A stretch of 64,000 nucleotides of DNA, taken from assembly GCA_025559845.1 (NCBI GenBank), contig CP048472.1:1-64000 (forward strand). The letters run 5' to 3'. Made by a program: the position numbers and the translations under genes. The DNA comes from Agrobacterium tumefaciens. GTDB lineage: Bacteria; Pseudomonadota; Alphaproteobacteria; Rhizobiales; Rhizobiaceae. The notes beneath the pieces were generated by a model, which was given only the letters and a program-made list of their open reading frames with translations, was not told the DNA's origin and searched no databases. Shown here one piece after another: positions 34,551 to 41,449 of this stretch (its first letter is position 1; each line of letters opens with the position of its first letter).

Positions 34551-34801
34551 GCCCCTTGGCCGTTCTGTCCTTCGGTTTCGTGGCGGTCTGAACCAGCACC
34601 CGTCCGGTTCAAGGCCGCTGTCGCGCCGCGGGGCGGCCAGTCATGCCGCTCTCGACAAAACAGGGACGCGGGCTTCGCAGAACCGTGGGTTCCGCTTGCC
34701 CGCCCCCCCTGCTTCGCTCGATCAGGCCTGCCCGGACCCTGAACCGCCCGGCTTGCGCCGGTTCTTTTCGACCGCACCGAAGGACAGAACGGCCAAGGGG
34801 C
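34551..34801 (+). repeat. Leader with perfect 26-bp inverted repeat
   Basis: The 26 bases at 34551-34576 (GCCCCTTGGCCGTTCTGTCC onward) return as an exact reverse complement at 34776-34801, enclosing 199 bp of GC-rich sequence. The right arm ends 34 bp before the ATG at 34836. In RNA this would form a very stable long-range stem just before the ribosome site. It is the clearest example of the plan seen before several backbone genes. Confidence 0.85.
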
Positions 34802-34835
34802 CGAACGCTTCGGACAAACCGAAAAGGAAGCCATC

Positions 34836-35435
34836 ATGGCAAAGCCCGCAACTCCTTCCCGCCAAGCCGCACGCCCCGCCGCACGCGTTGTGCAACTCCG
34901 CAAAGGCGCCACTATCGAAATGGTCCGCCTGACATGCCCCGATGAAGTGCAGGCGCTCCGGATCGCCGAAAGCTTCGGGACGGCCATCCTCGACAGCGAC
35001 GGCATCCGCGACATGCACGAACGCCTGATCGTCGAAACAGCGACCGGCCTCTCCGATGGCCTCGGCGAACGGGCGATGCAGATCCATCTCCAGCGCATCG
35101 TCGGCGCCTATGTCGGATCGGCCCATGGCGCTGGCCAGTTCTACAGCAAGGCCGTCACCGAAGCTCGCGATGCGACCGCCAAGGGTGCGTCGGAGGCTCG
35201 TGACGAGGATCTCGATGGCCCGGTCGGATACGACAGCGCCGCCCAGCGCAAGCGTGAGTTCGCAGCCGACATGGGTATTCAGGCCCATGCGCTGCGCCTG
35301 GCAGCTGAAGGCGCCGTCGCAGCCTACGAACAGATTGTCGGCGAAACGTGGAAGCCATTCGATCGGCCGGTCGACAATCCCGGCCAGACGCTCGACCGCA
35401 AGGCGGCCGCAGCACAGATGGACGCTCTTGGCTGA
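34836..35435 (+). CDS. Unknown plasmid protein
   Basis: 199 residues, ATG with AAGGAAG upstream. No recognised domain; mostly helical with an alanine-rich middle (VGSAHGAGQFYSKAVTEARDATAKGASEARDEDLDGP). The start MAKPATPSRQAARPAARVVQLRKGATIEM is basic. It is preceded by the 26-bp inverted repeat leader and followed by a strong terminator, so it is a single-gene transcript. Likely part of the plasmid's conserved accessory backbone. Confidence 0.65.
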   Translation: MAKPATPSRQAARPAARVVQLRKGATIEMVRLTCPDEVQALRIAESFGTAILDSDGIRDMHERLIVETATGLSDGLGERAMQIHLQRIVGAYVGSAHGAGQFYSKAVTEARDATAKGASEARDEDLDGPVGYDSAAQRKREFAADMGIQAHALRLAAEGAVAAYEQIVGETWKPFDRPVDNPGQTLDRKAAAAQMDALG

Positions 35436-35477
35436 GACGTCTCCGGCGGAGCTCCGGCTCCGCCTTCGTCGGGATAA

Positions 35478-35506
35478 GGCCGCCTCACTCCGAGGCGGCC
35501 ATTTTT
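35478..35506 (+). terminator. Rho-independent terminator
   Basis: GGCCGCCTC-ACTCC-GAGGCGGCC forms a perfect 9-bp stem, followed by ATTTTT. It ends the transcript of the gene at 34836-35435. Confidence 0.85.
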
Positions 35507-35736
35507 CGTGTCACCGTCGGAGCGAAATTCAGAGGAAAGACGAAAAGAGGGCGGCGCGGCATCGCTGCCCCGTCCCGTTCGTCGGACCTGCAGGAGCCGG
35601 CCGCAAGCCGCAACGGCTACGCCGTCCTCCACATACGTTGCGGCCGTTCCGGTGCGTTTCCCGCCGATCGCTCCTGCTTTCGGCCCTCCGCGACGGGGCC
35701 GCGATGGGCGCGGCCTCCTGACAAGGAGGTTTGGAC
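35507..35736 (+). other. Structured leader of the ArdC gene
   Basis: The segment contains a hairpin with arms CCGCAACG and CGTTGCGG (about 35609-35644) around an inner CGGC-TAC-GCCG stem. Outer stretches near 35550 and 35690 are roughly complementary (GGCGCGGCATCGCTGCCCCG against GACGGGGCCGCGATGGGCGC reversed). It ends in AAGGAGGT before the ATG at 35737. No gene is supportable here. Confidence 0.45.
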
Positions 35737-36663
35737 ATGACAAGGAAATCACAAAACACGCGCACCGATATCTACGCCCGCATCACGGACAGGATCGTCG
35801 CTGACCTGGAAAAGGGCGTACGCCCATGGGTGCAGCCGTGGAGTGCTGCCAATCTGACCGGCCGGGTGAGCCGGCCACTACGCCACAACGGACAACCCTA
35901 CACAGGCCTCAACGTTCTCCTTCTCTGGTCGGAGAGCGTCGCCAGCGGTTTCGGGTCATCGACATGGATGACGCTGCGCCAGGCAAACGAGCTCGGCGCT
36001 CACGTGCGCAAGGGTGAGAGCGGCGCGACCGTCGTCTATGCCAGCCGCTTCACCAAAACCGGGACAGACGCGGGCGGTGGCGAGGTTGAACGCGATATCC
36101 CGTTCCTCAAAGCCTACACGGTCTTCAATTGCGATCAGATCGATGGCCTTGCAGATCATTATTACAGTCGCCCCGAACCGATCGCGAAACCGCTGGAGCG
36201 CATCGAGCATGCCGATCGCTTCTTCGACAACACGGGCGCTGTCGTCCGATACGGCGGCGACAAGGCCTACTATTCTCCCGCGACCGACCACATCCAGCTG
36301 CCGCTGCTCGAACAGTTTCGCGACATGGGCTCCTTCGTTGCCACGAGAGCACACGAAACCTTGCATTGGGCAGGCGGTCCCGCGCGGCTGAACAGGGATC
36401 TCAGCCGCTACCATAAGGACCGCCGCGAAAGGGCATTCGAGGAAATGCTCGTGGAATTGGGGTCAGCGATGCTGTGCGCGGATCTCGGCATTGTGCCGGA
36501 GCTTGCACCGCGCCCGGACCATGCCGCCTATATCCAGAGTTGGGCCGAGATCCTCGGCTCGGACAAACGCGCGATCTTCAATGCTGCGGCGCATGCGCAG
36601 CGTGCTGTCGCCTATCTGCATGACCTTCAGCCGGAAGCCACGGCCGGGCAGGAGGCTGCCTGA
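35737..36663 (+). CDS. ardC: ArdC-type antirestriction protein (ssDNA-binding plus zincin)
   Basis: 308 residues; ATG six bases after a perfect AAGGAGGT. The N-terminal ArdC ssDNA-binding domain (RTDIYARITDRIVADLEKGVRPWVQPWS ... RPLRHNGQPYTGLNVLLLW) is followed by a metallopeptidase domain with the HExxH motif HETLH (~205-209) and the downstream Glu in ERAFEEMLVELGSA. ArdC proteins protect incoming plasmid DNA during conjugation. The stop overlaps the start of the PAPS-reductase-like gene (TGATG), so they form one operon. Confidence 0.92.
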   Translation: MTRKSQNTRTDIYARITDRIVADLEKGVRPWVQPWSAANLTGRVSRPLRHNGQPYTGLNVLLLWSESVASGFGSSTWMTLRQANELGAHVRKGESGATVVYASRFTKTGTDAGGGEVERDIPFLKAYTVFNCDQIDGLADHYYSRPEPIAKPLERIEHADRFFDNTGAVVRYGGDKAYYSPATDHIQLPLLEQFRDMGSFVATRAHETLHWAGGPARLNRDLSRYHKDRRERAFEEMLVELGSAMLCADLGIVPELAPRPDHAAYIQSWAEILGSDKRAIFNAAAHAQRAVAYLHDLQPEATAGQEAA

Positions 36664-37601
36664 TGCTTCATGATCCAAACTTTGCAGGACAGGGTGTGCC
36701 TTCTCCGATCCGGCTGCGTGCGCTTTCGCTTGGCGCCGGTGTTCAATCCACCACCATGGCGCTGATGGCAGCGCATGGTGAAATCGGACCAATGCCGGAT
36801 TGCGCGATCTTCGCCGATACCGGTTGGGAGCCAAGAGCCGTCTACGAGCATCTCGAATGGCTGACGTCGCCGAATGTCCTGCCGTTCCCGGTCCATATTG
36901 TATCGGCCGGCAATGTTCGCGACAATCTCATGGACGCCGCAGCCGGTAAACGCTGGGCTTCTATTCCGGCGTTTGCAAAGACGGTGACGCCAGCCGGAAG
37001 TATGCGCCCGGTTCTGGACGAGGACGACGACGGTGAACTCGTTGAAATCGGGTCACGCACGACATCGCGCCAGACTGTTTCCATCGGCATGATGCGCCGG
37101 GCCTGCACCACCGACTTCAAGATTGTGCCGATCCGCAGGAAGGTTCGGCAATTGTTGGGTCTCACGCGTAAACGCTCGCCTGATCATGCGGTCGCGGAAC
37201 AGTGGATCGGGATTTCGACAGACGAGGCGAGCCGGATGAAACCCTCGTTTGAGGATTGGCAGGTCAATCGGTGGCCGTTAATTGAACAGCGCATGAATAG
37301 GCAAGATTGCTTTGCCTGGCTGCGCCGACATGATTATCCGACGCCCCCGAAATCCGCCTGCATTGGATGCCCGTTCCACGATAACGGACGTTGGCGTCAC
37401 ATGCGTGATCATGATCCGGAAGCGTGGGCAGACGCGGTAGTCGTCGATCGAGCGCTGCGTTCCGGTATTCGCCGCATCCGCGGCGACGTCTATCTCCATC
37501 GCTCGTGCGTTCCTCTTGACGAAGCCGACCTGTCGACGGCGGCCGATCACGGCCAACTCGATCTCTGGCCCATCGAATGCGAAGGCATGTGTGGCGTCTA
37601 A
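36663..37601 (+). CDS. PAPS-reductase-family protein (PP-loop, Fe-S-like cysteines)
   Basis: 312 residues, start inside the ArdC stop. The PP-loop-like ALSLGAGVQSTTMALMA lies near residue 20, IFADTGWEP follows, and a later SACIGCPFHDNGRWRHMRD motif with paired cysteines near residue 232 could bind a cluster. This is the adenine nucleotide alpha-hydrolase/PAPS reductase superfamily, but such plasmid and phage members lack sulfate-assimilation neighbours. Coupling to ArdC suggests a function in DNA entry or modification, possibly sulfur or nucleotide chemistry on DNA. That is inference. Confidence 0.8.
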   Translation: MLHDPNFAGQGVPSPIRLRALSLGAGVQSTTMALMAAHGEIGPMPDCAIFADTGWEPRAVYEHLEWLTSPNVLPFPVHIVSAGNVRDNLMDAAAGKRWASIPAFAKTVTPAGSMRPVLDEDDDGELVEIGSRTTSRQTVSIGMMRRACTTDFKIVPIRRKVRQLLGLTRKRSPDHAVAEQWIGISTDEASRMKPSFEDWQVNRWPLIEQRMNRQDCFAWLRRHDYPTPPKSACIGCPFHDNGRWRHMRDHDPEAWADAVVVDRALRSGIRRIRGDVYLHRSCVPLDEADLSTAADHGQLDLWPIECEGMCGV

Positions 37602-37668
37602 GGGTAGCATATTGGCGGCTTGGCAACGGATGATCGCCCATCTTTGAGCGCAAGACGTGCCCCTACGT

Positions 37669-37712
37669 GGCCCAGTCGGCCCGAAGCTGTGAAAATGGCC
37701 AACTCGAAGAAC
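37669..37712 (+). repeat. Left 44-bp inverted repeat bracketing the cassette-like segment
   Basis: 44 bases starting GGCCCAGTCGGCCCGAAGCT and ending AACTCGAAGAAC. The reverse complement, with only two mismatches, is at 47115-47158. Together they flank 9.4 kb of genes separated by palindromic repeats. The copies may be ends of a mobile unit or two remnants of one older element. Confidence 0.85.
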
Positions 37713-37728
37713 AAAGATGGAATCTTTC

Positions 37729-37787
37729 ACATTAGGGTGGCTTCCCCGTCTACCAGTCACAATAGGGTCAGTTTGCCCCTATTGTGA
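37729..37787. repeat. CACAWTAGGG triplet with perfect hairpin
   Basis: CACATTAGGG (37729-37738) and CACAATAGGG in direct orientation, then an inverted copy: TCACAATAGGG (37757-37767) pairs perfectly with CCCTATTGTGA (37777-37787). Iterated words inside a 44-bp terminal-like repeat resemble protein-binding sites at transposon ends. Confidence 0.7.
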
Positions 37788-37852
37788 CGCGCAAGGAACG
37801 TAACACATGACCGTCACCCTGGGCTGCACTCAAAAATGATATATCGTTTCAG

Positions 37853-37967
37853 CTGTCGCAAAAATCCACGTCATTTCACGGACTTTTGCGTTCGATATTT
37901 GCGACAGGAATTGGCGAGGCTCTTCAGAGCACCACCGAGCACGCCGAAAACTCAGGATTTCCGCGAC
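37853..37967 (-). repeat. GTCGC imperfect palindrome, copy a
   Basis: Left arm GTCGCAAAAATCC (37855-37867) and right arm GGATTTCCGCGAC (37955-37967) enclose about 87 bp. An inner stem TTTGCGACAG at 37898-37907 repeats the pairing. The right arm abuts the stop codon of the LysE-like gene. First copy of a repeat family that follows genes in the 37.8-47.1 kb segment. Confidence 0.7.
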
Positions 37968-38581
37968 TATCGCGCCGCGACCACGGCCACGCCAGCGCCG
38001 ACCATGACACCGCCGGCGGCCCGGTTCACGCGGCGAACAACGATCGGCGTCCGCAGCAGCTTACGAGCGCGGCCGGCAAGGATCACATGCCCTCCGATCA
38101 CCACGGCCTCTACGGCGAGGATGACGGCCGCCAGCGCCGCAAGATGGCCGGGGGTCAGCGACGATCCGACCACGTTCGGCAGCAGCGCCACATAGAACAG
38201 CGGCATTTTCGGGTTGCCGAGATTGAGAGCTACGCCCGTCGCGAAGACCGCCAGTAGGCCGCGCCGTTCGGAAACGGGTTGCAGCTCGGGGACGACAGGC
38301 TCGGCCGTCCAGAGCTTGATACCCATCCAGACCAGATAGGCCGCGCCGGCATAACGGAGGATCGTCATGACGACGCCCATCTCGGCGGCGAGGATCGACA
38401 GGCCGAAGGCGGCGAGGGTCAGGAAAATCAGGATTCCAACGACTGTTCCGGCTCCATAGGCGATGCCCGAGGCCGCGCCATTTGAAATCGTGCGGGCGAC
38501 GATCGTCATATTGTCCGGGCCGGGACTGGCGGCGAACACGAAGAAAGCCGCTGCGAAGGCAAGTAAGGTGGAAATTTCCAT
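37967..38581 (-). CDS. LysE/RhtB-family amino acid exporter
   Basis: 204 residues from the ATG opening MEISTLLAFAAAFFVFAASPGPDNM. Six hydrophobic segments, with the family signature ASPGPDN in the first loop and a conserved GxNLGNPK motif (ALNLGNPKMPLFYVALLP). Inner-membrane efflux of amino acids or derivatives. The gene is on the minus strand with a GTCGC palindrome directly after its stop and another repeat-like stretch before its start, as for the neighbouring genes. Confidence 0.9.
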   Translation of the reverse strand: MEISTLLAFAAAFFVFAASPGPDNMTIVARTISNGAASGIAYGAGTVVGILIFLTLAAFGLSILAAEMGVVMTILRYAGAAYLVWMGIKLWTAEPVVPELQPVSERRGLLAVFATGVALNLGNPKMPLFYVALLPNVVGSSLTPGHLAALAAVILAVEAVVIGGHVILAGRARKLLRTPIVVRRVNRAAGGVMVGAGVAVVAAR

Positions 38582-38587
38582 GGAACC

Positions 38588-38677
38588 CCCGAAAGTTATC
38601 GTTGCTTTCGGGCTTTCAGAATACGCGTTTTCCTCCCATCTGGAAGGGGCCAACATAAAAAACGGGAGTTGCGCGAC
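38588..38677 (-). repeat. GTCGC-type element, copy b (diverged)
   Basis: The right arm GGGAGTTGCGCGAC (38664-38677) resembles the family, just after the phosphoesterase stop codon. The left end is only a hairpin CCCGAAAG...CTTTCGGG (38588-38612). Probably a decayed or hybrid copy. Confidence 0.5.
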
Positions 38678-38686
38678 ACCTGCCCC

Positions 38687-39427
38687 TTATGTTGCGGGCA
38701 TCCGCCCGGTGCGCAAAGAATACGCAACCGCATGACGGTCCGCTGCTTCTGCCTGACGCGCTGCAACTTCAAAATCAAACGGCACGGCGCGCAGTTCGAC
38801 GGCCCAGCCGGAAGGAAGCTTTTCAATCAACGCATATCGTGCGTGGGGCGCACCGGATTCCATGACATGGGGAACGGGTGTGTCGTCGCGGTAGGCTGGC
38901 ATCCCAACGCTTCCGGGGTTCACCATAAGAATCCCCCCGACATAAGCAACGCGCGGTATGTGGGTGTGTCCGCATAAGACGACGCGCGCGTCTCCGATGC
39001 CCGCGAGCCTTGGAAGGATGGCTTCCTCGGTATCGAGTGCGGCCCGGCCAGAAGCAACGTTTTCCAGGAGGTATTCCAAGTCGCCGCCCGCTGGACTCCC
39101 ATGGCAGGCAAAGACTTCTCCGCCCGCCAACGTCAATGTCGTGGGCAGTTTTGCAATCCAGTCAAGATGCGCGTTGGTAAGGCGCGGTCTTGCGAATGCA
39201 TCCGAGAAACCTGCGCCCCCTTCAAGCAATTGCCGCTCATGATTGCCCGCAATCGTCTCGTAGCCCAGGCTCATCAGTAAATCAGCGCACCCGGCCGGAT
39301 CAAACGGACCGGATACAAGGTCGCCTAGGTTCACGACAACATCAGGAGCAGCCTTGCGCAAATGCGCCGCGACAGCGTCGAGTGCGATCCTATTTCCATG
39401 AACATCCGATAGGACAGCTATCCGCAT
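38687..39427 (-). CDS. Metallophosphoesterase (YfcE/MJ0936-like)
   Basis: 246-residue calcineurin-like phosphoesterase. The metal-binding motifs are all visible: VLSDVHGN (Asp/His) at the start, VVNLGDLVSGP (GDxx), AGNHERQL (GNHE), VFACHGSP and CGHTHIPR (GHTH). Enzymes of this group hydrolyse phosphodiesters of uncertain natural substrate. Single-gene unit with repeat elements on each side. Confidence 0.92.
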   Translation of the reverse strand: MRIAVLSDVHGNRIALDAVAAHLRKAAPDVVVNLGDLVSGPFDPAGCADLLMSLGYETIAGNHERQLLEGGAGFSDAFARPRLTNAHLDWIAKLPTTLTLAGGEVFACHGSPAGGDLEYLLENVASGRAALDTEEAILPRLAGIGDARVVLCGHTHIPRVAYVGGILMVNPGSVGMPAYRDDTPVPHVMESGAPHARYALIEKLPSGWAVELRAVPFDFEVAARQAEAADRHAVAYSLRTGRMPAT

Positions 39428-39443
39428 AGAATCCTCGCCTAAT

Positions 39444-39518
39444 GTCGCAAAACTCCCGAGTTTTGTCCGGCATATTATCCTGACTTTCGCAACGTTCGAA
39501 AGTTAGGAATTACGCGAC
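39444..39518 (-). repeat. GTCGC imperfect palindrome, copy c
   Basis: 75 bp: left arm GTCGCAAAACTCC, right arm GGAATTACGCGAC, inner hairpin CTTTCGCAACGTTCGAAAG. The 66 bp of its right part align without gaps to copy f (45653-45718) at roughly two thirds of positions. It lies between the phosphoesterase start and the ankyrin gene stop. Confidence 0.8.
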
Positions 39519-39525
39519 AAAACAC

Positions 39526-39990
39526 CTACTCTCGATCGGTCGGGACTGGCACGCCCGCTGCGATATATATTTCTCGCATTTTGGCACTTGTGGTAGCCCA
39601 TACCACAGGCGATCTTTTGGCGTTGTTGACATGATGCGGATTGGCCCCACTTCTCAGCAGCAGCGCTACAATCTCGAATGCCGGCTCTGTCGCAATAGCC
39701 AAGCTCGCCTGCCTGCTTGCAGTCCATAGCGGTCCATTTCCGTAACGGTCTATCACGTTGACCTCTGCGCCAGCAGCAAGCAGTTTCCTGACAATGTGAG
39801 GGTGCCCATTCTGAGCGGCTACGTGTAAGGCTGTGAATCCGTCTTTATCGGCAGCAGAAACATTGTCAGTGCTGCCACGTAGTTCATTTTCTAACGAGAC
39901 AAGATTCCCCTCCGCCGCATGGTGCCAAAGCGAACTCCGACCATACTCATCAACGTTTGACCGCTTCTTTCGCCATGGCCATTGTGGCAT
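39526..39990 (-). CDS. Ankyrin-repeat protein
   Basis: 154 residues from the ATG opening MPQWPWRKKRSN, which has GGAGG five bases upstream; the in-frame start at 40023 would lie inside a repeat element. About three ankyrin repeats: SSLWHHAAEGNLVSLENELRG, DGFTALHVAAQNGHPHIVRKLLAAGAEVN, YGNGPLWTASRQASLAIATEP. A small protein-binding scaffold; such single ankyrin proteins often act as immunity or partner proteins. Function not determined. Confidence 0.88.
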   Translation of the reverse strand: MPQWPWRKKRSNVDEYGRSSLWHHAAEGNLVSLENELRGSTDNVSAADKDGFTALHVAAQNGHPHIVRKLLAAGAEVNVIDRYGNGPLWTASRQASLAIATEPAFEIVALLLRSGANPHHVNNAKRSPVVWATTSAKMREIYIAAGVPVPTDRE

Positions 39991-40007
39991 CACACCTCCA
40001 AGAGATC

Positions 40008-40059
40008 GTCGCGAAAATCCCAAAACCCATAACGTTGCACGCTCTAGGATTGATGCGAA
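40008..40059 (-). repeat. GTCGC imperfect palindrome, copy d
   Basis: Left arm GTCGCGAAAATCC (40008-40020), right arm GGATTGATGCGAA (40047-40059). It separates the ankyrin gene start from the next minus-strand gene. The right arm is diverged at its end; a further TCC-rich stretch AATCCTGAAAGAATCCTGCCAGG follows. Confidence 0.55.
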
Positions 40060-40101
40060 TCCTGAAAGAATCCTGCCAGGATTGAACTATTATCATGCCA
40101 G

Positions 40102-40380
40102 TCAGAACAAAGAGAAGATCATCATGCCGGCGAAGGCTATAAGCAGAGCGATGTAAAACGGACGAAATAGATAGAAGCGCTGCCAATTCGTGAGGCCGAG
40201 AGCGTTGATATAAACACGCTCATCAAGCTTCAGATTGTCCGCGCCGCTATCGACGGAAAAATCACCGCCGTTATTCTTATAAAATCGGTACTCCTTGATC
40301 TGCGCGACAATTTGGTGAACCGCCAGAAGAACGACCGCCACAAACGCGGCTGAAAAAAACAAGAATTCCAATAATAGCAT
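40102..40380 (-). CDS. Small two-helix membrane protein
   Basis: 92 residues. A hydrophobic N-terminus (MLLLEFLFFSAAFVAVVLLAVHQIV) and C-terminus (FYIALLIAFAGMMIFSLF) flank a soluble loop ending LGLTNWQRFYLFRPFYI. No family recognised. It sits 17 bp after the next gene's stop, so it may be co-transcribed with the Rap1a-like gene upstream. Such small membrane proteins with immunity-like neighbours are often immunity factors, but here this is only a guess. Confidence 0.65.
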   Translation of the reverse strand: MLLLEFLFFSAAFVAVVLLAVHQIVAQIKEYRFYKNNGGDFSVDSGADNLKLDERVYINALGLTNWQRFYLFRPFYIALLIAFAGMMIFSLF

Positions 40381-40397
40381 AACTCGAAAACGCCTCT

Positions 40398-40802
40398 TTA
40401 ATTCGCAGGGCAGGGATAAATAGCAGCCAGCGTCTCTATCACTAATGTCGATGCGCTCCCTTTGAGACGCTCTGGCGTGACGCTTCGAAGATGCGTGTAT
40501 ACGCGGTCTGTCAACTCATGGGGGAGAACCGATCCGGCTCCACACCACCCCGTCCCGCTGGTAGCATCAGCCACCCCAGCTATATAAGCACTACCGCGAG
40601 CGCGCGACATGATACCACCAGCCTCACCCTGCGGAGCGCCATTATCGGATATTCCTTCGAGCGCCTTGATCAACTCAGTCCCGCTGATTATCCAGTCGCG
40701 GGACTCATCGTTGCCAGATTCTGCTGATGCAACGTTGATAGCCCAACCTATCGACAGTATCGCTGCCAGAAAAGTTGCCCGGAATTGGTACGCTGCTGTC
40801 AT
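40398..40802 (-). CDS. Rap1a/Tai-like secreted immunity-type protein
   Basis: 134 residues from the ATG opening MTAAYQFRATFLA. It has a signal peptide (hydrophobic core FLAAILSIGWAINVASA) and a mature domain with GIMSRARGSAYIAGVADATSG, WCGAG and ...LAAIYPCPAN, matching the Rap1a/Tai fold of periplasmic immunity proteins for type VI amidase effectors. Two cysteines may form a disulfide. No effector gene is next to it, so it would be an orphan immunity gene. Confidence 0.75.
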   Translation of the reverse strand: MTAAYQFRATFLAAILSIGWAINVASAESGNDESRDWIISGTELIKALEGISDNGAPQGEAGGIMSRARGSAYIAGVADATSGTGWCGAGSVLPHELTDRVYTHLRSVTPERLKGSASTLVIETLAAIYPCPAN

Positions 40803-40888
40803 CTTCCGCTCCGTTGATCGCTGCACCGGCGTTGCTCGAACGCAGGCCCTTACTCGACGTGAATGACTGCACGCCCGAAAGCGCAACC

Positions 40889-41356
40889 TCATATCGTGTA
40901 TCGCTCATAGGCTTTGAGCAGGAATTGCTTGCCTTTCTCGGTCAGGTGCGACGCGTCGACGAATGCGGAAAAGGAGCCGGCCTCATCTCGCATATTGCCA
41001 AGTTGGGCGATCATCTCGTTGCTCCCGAATACGACGTGAAAACGCTCGCCAGCGGGGAGCCAGACAAAAAGCGGACTTGGTGAGAACTCCAGAATGACGT
41101 CCTCATGGAAAACTTGAAAAAGACTGTCCCATGCGCGAACCGGATCGATGCTGGTGGTTTTCTCCGGCTGCTTGCCGAACTCGGCATGAAAGATAAAGAC
41201 GGACCCTCCGGGGATTCCAGCAATCCTTGCCAGGGCAAGGAACGCGGCCCTGTCGAGAATATCAGGCAATATCTGAGCTTTAAACCCACACACCTGAAGG
41301 AATGAAGGGCGCAGAAGCCGCTTTTCATCAAGCGCGTTATCAAACAGTGTAGCCAC
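40889..41356 (-). CDS. Unknown protein in the cassette-like segment
   Basis: 155 residues, starting at GTG (MATLFDNALDEKRLL). No recognised domain; mixed alpha/beta sequence (SVFIFHAEFGKQPEKTTSIDPVRAWDSLFQVFHEDVILEFSPSPLFVWLPAGERFHVVFGSNEMIAQL) resembling small immunity-like proteins. It stands alone on the minus strand; a GTCGC repeat half lies 31 bp upstream of its start, next to the IS element. Confidence 0.6.
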   Translation of the reverse strand: MATLFDNALDEKRLLRPSFLQVCGFKAQILPDILDRAAFLALARIAGIPGGSVFIFHAEFGKQPEKTTSIDPVRAWDSLFQVFHEDVILEFSPSPLFVWLPAGERFHVVFGSNEMIAQLGNMRDEAGSFSAFVDASHLTEKGKQFLLKAYERYTI

Positions 41357-41387
41357 TATATTGCACCATACATCTTTGACAGGGCTC

Positions 41388-41442
41388 GTCGCAAAACTCC
41401 CGCAGAGCGTCTCAAAACTCTACGGATGGGTAATTACCTGTA
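41388..41442 (-). repeat. GTCGC repeat, copy e (half element near the IS)
   Basis: GTCGCAAAACTCCCG at 41388-41402 followed by GCGTCTCAAAACTC (41408-41421), an internal variant of the same word. No right arm is found before the IS1182 transposase, so this copy may have been cut by the insertion. Confidence 0.55.
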
Positions 41443-41449
41443 GCTGCTG

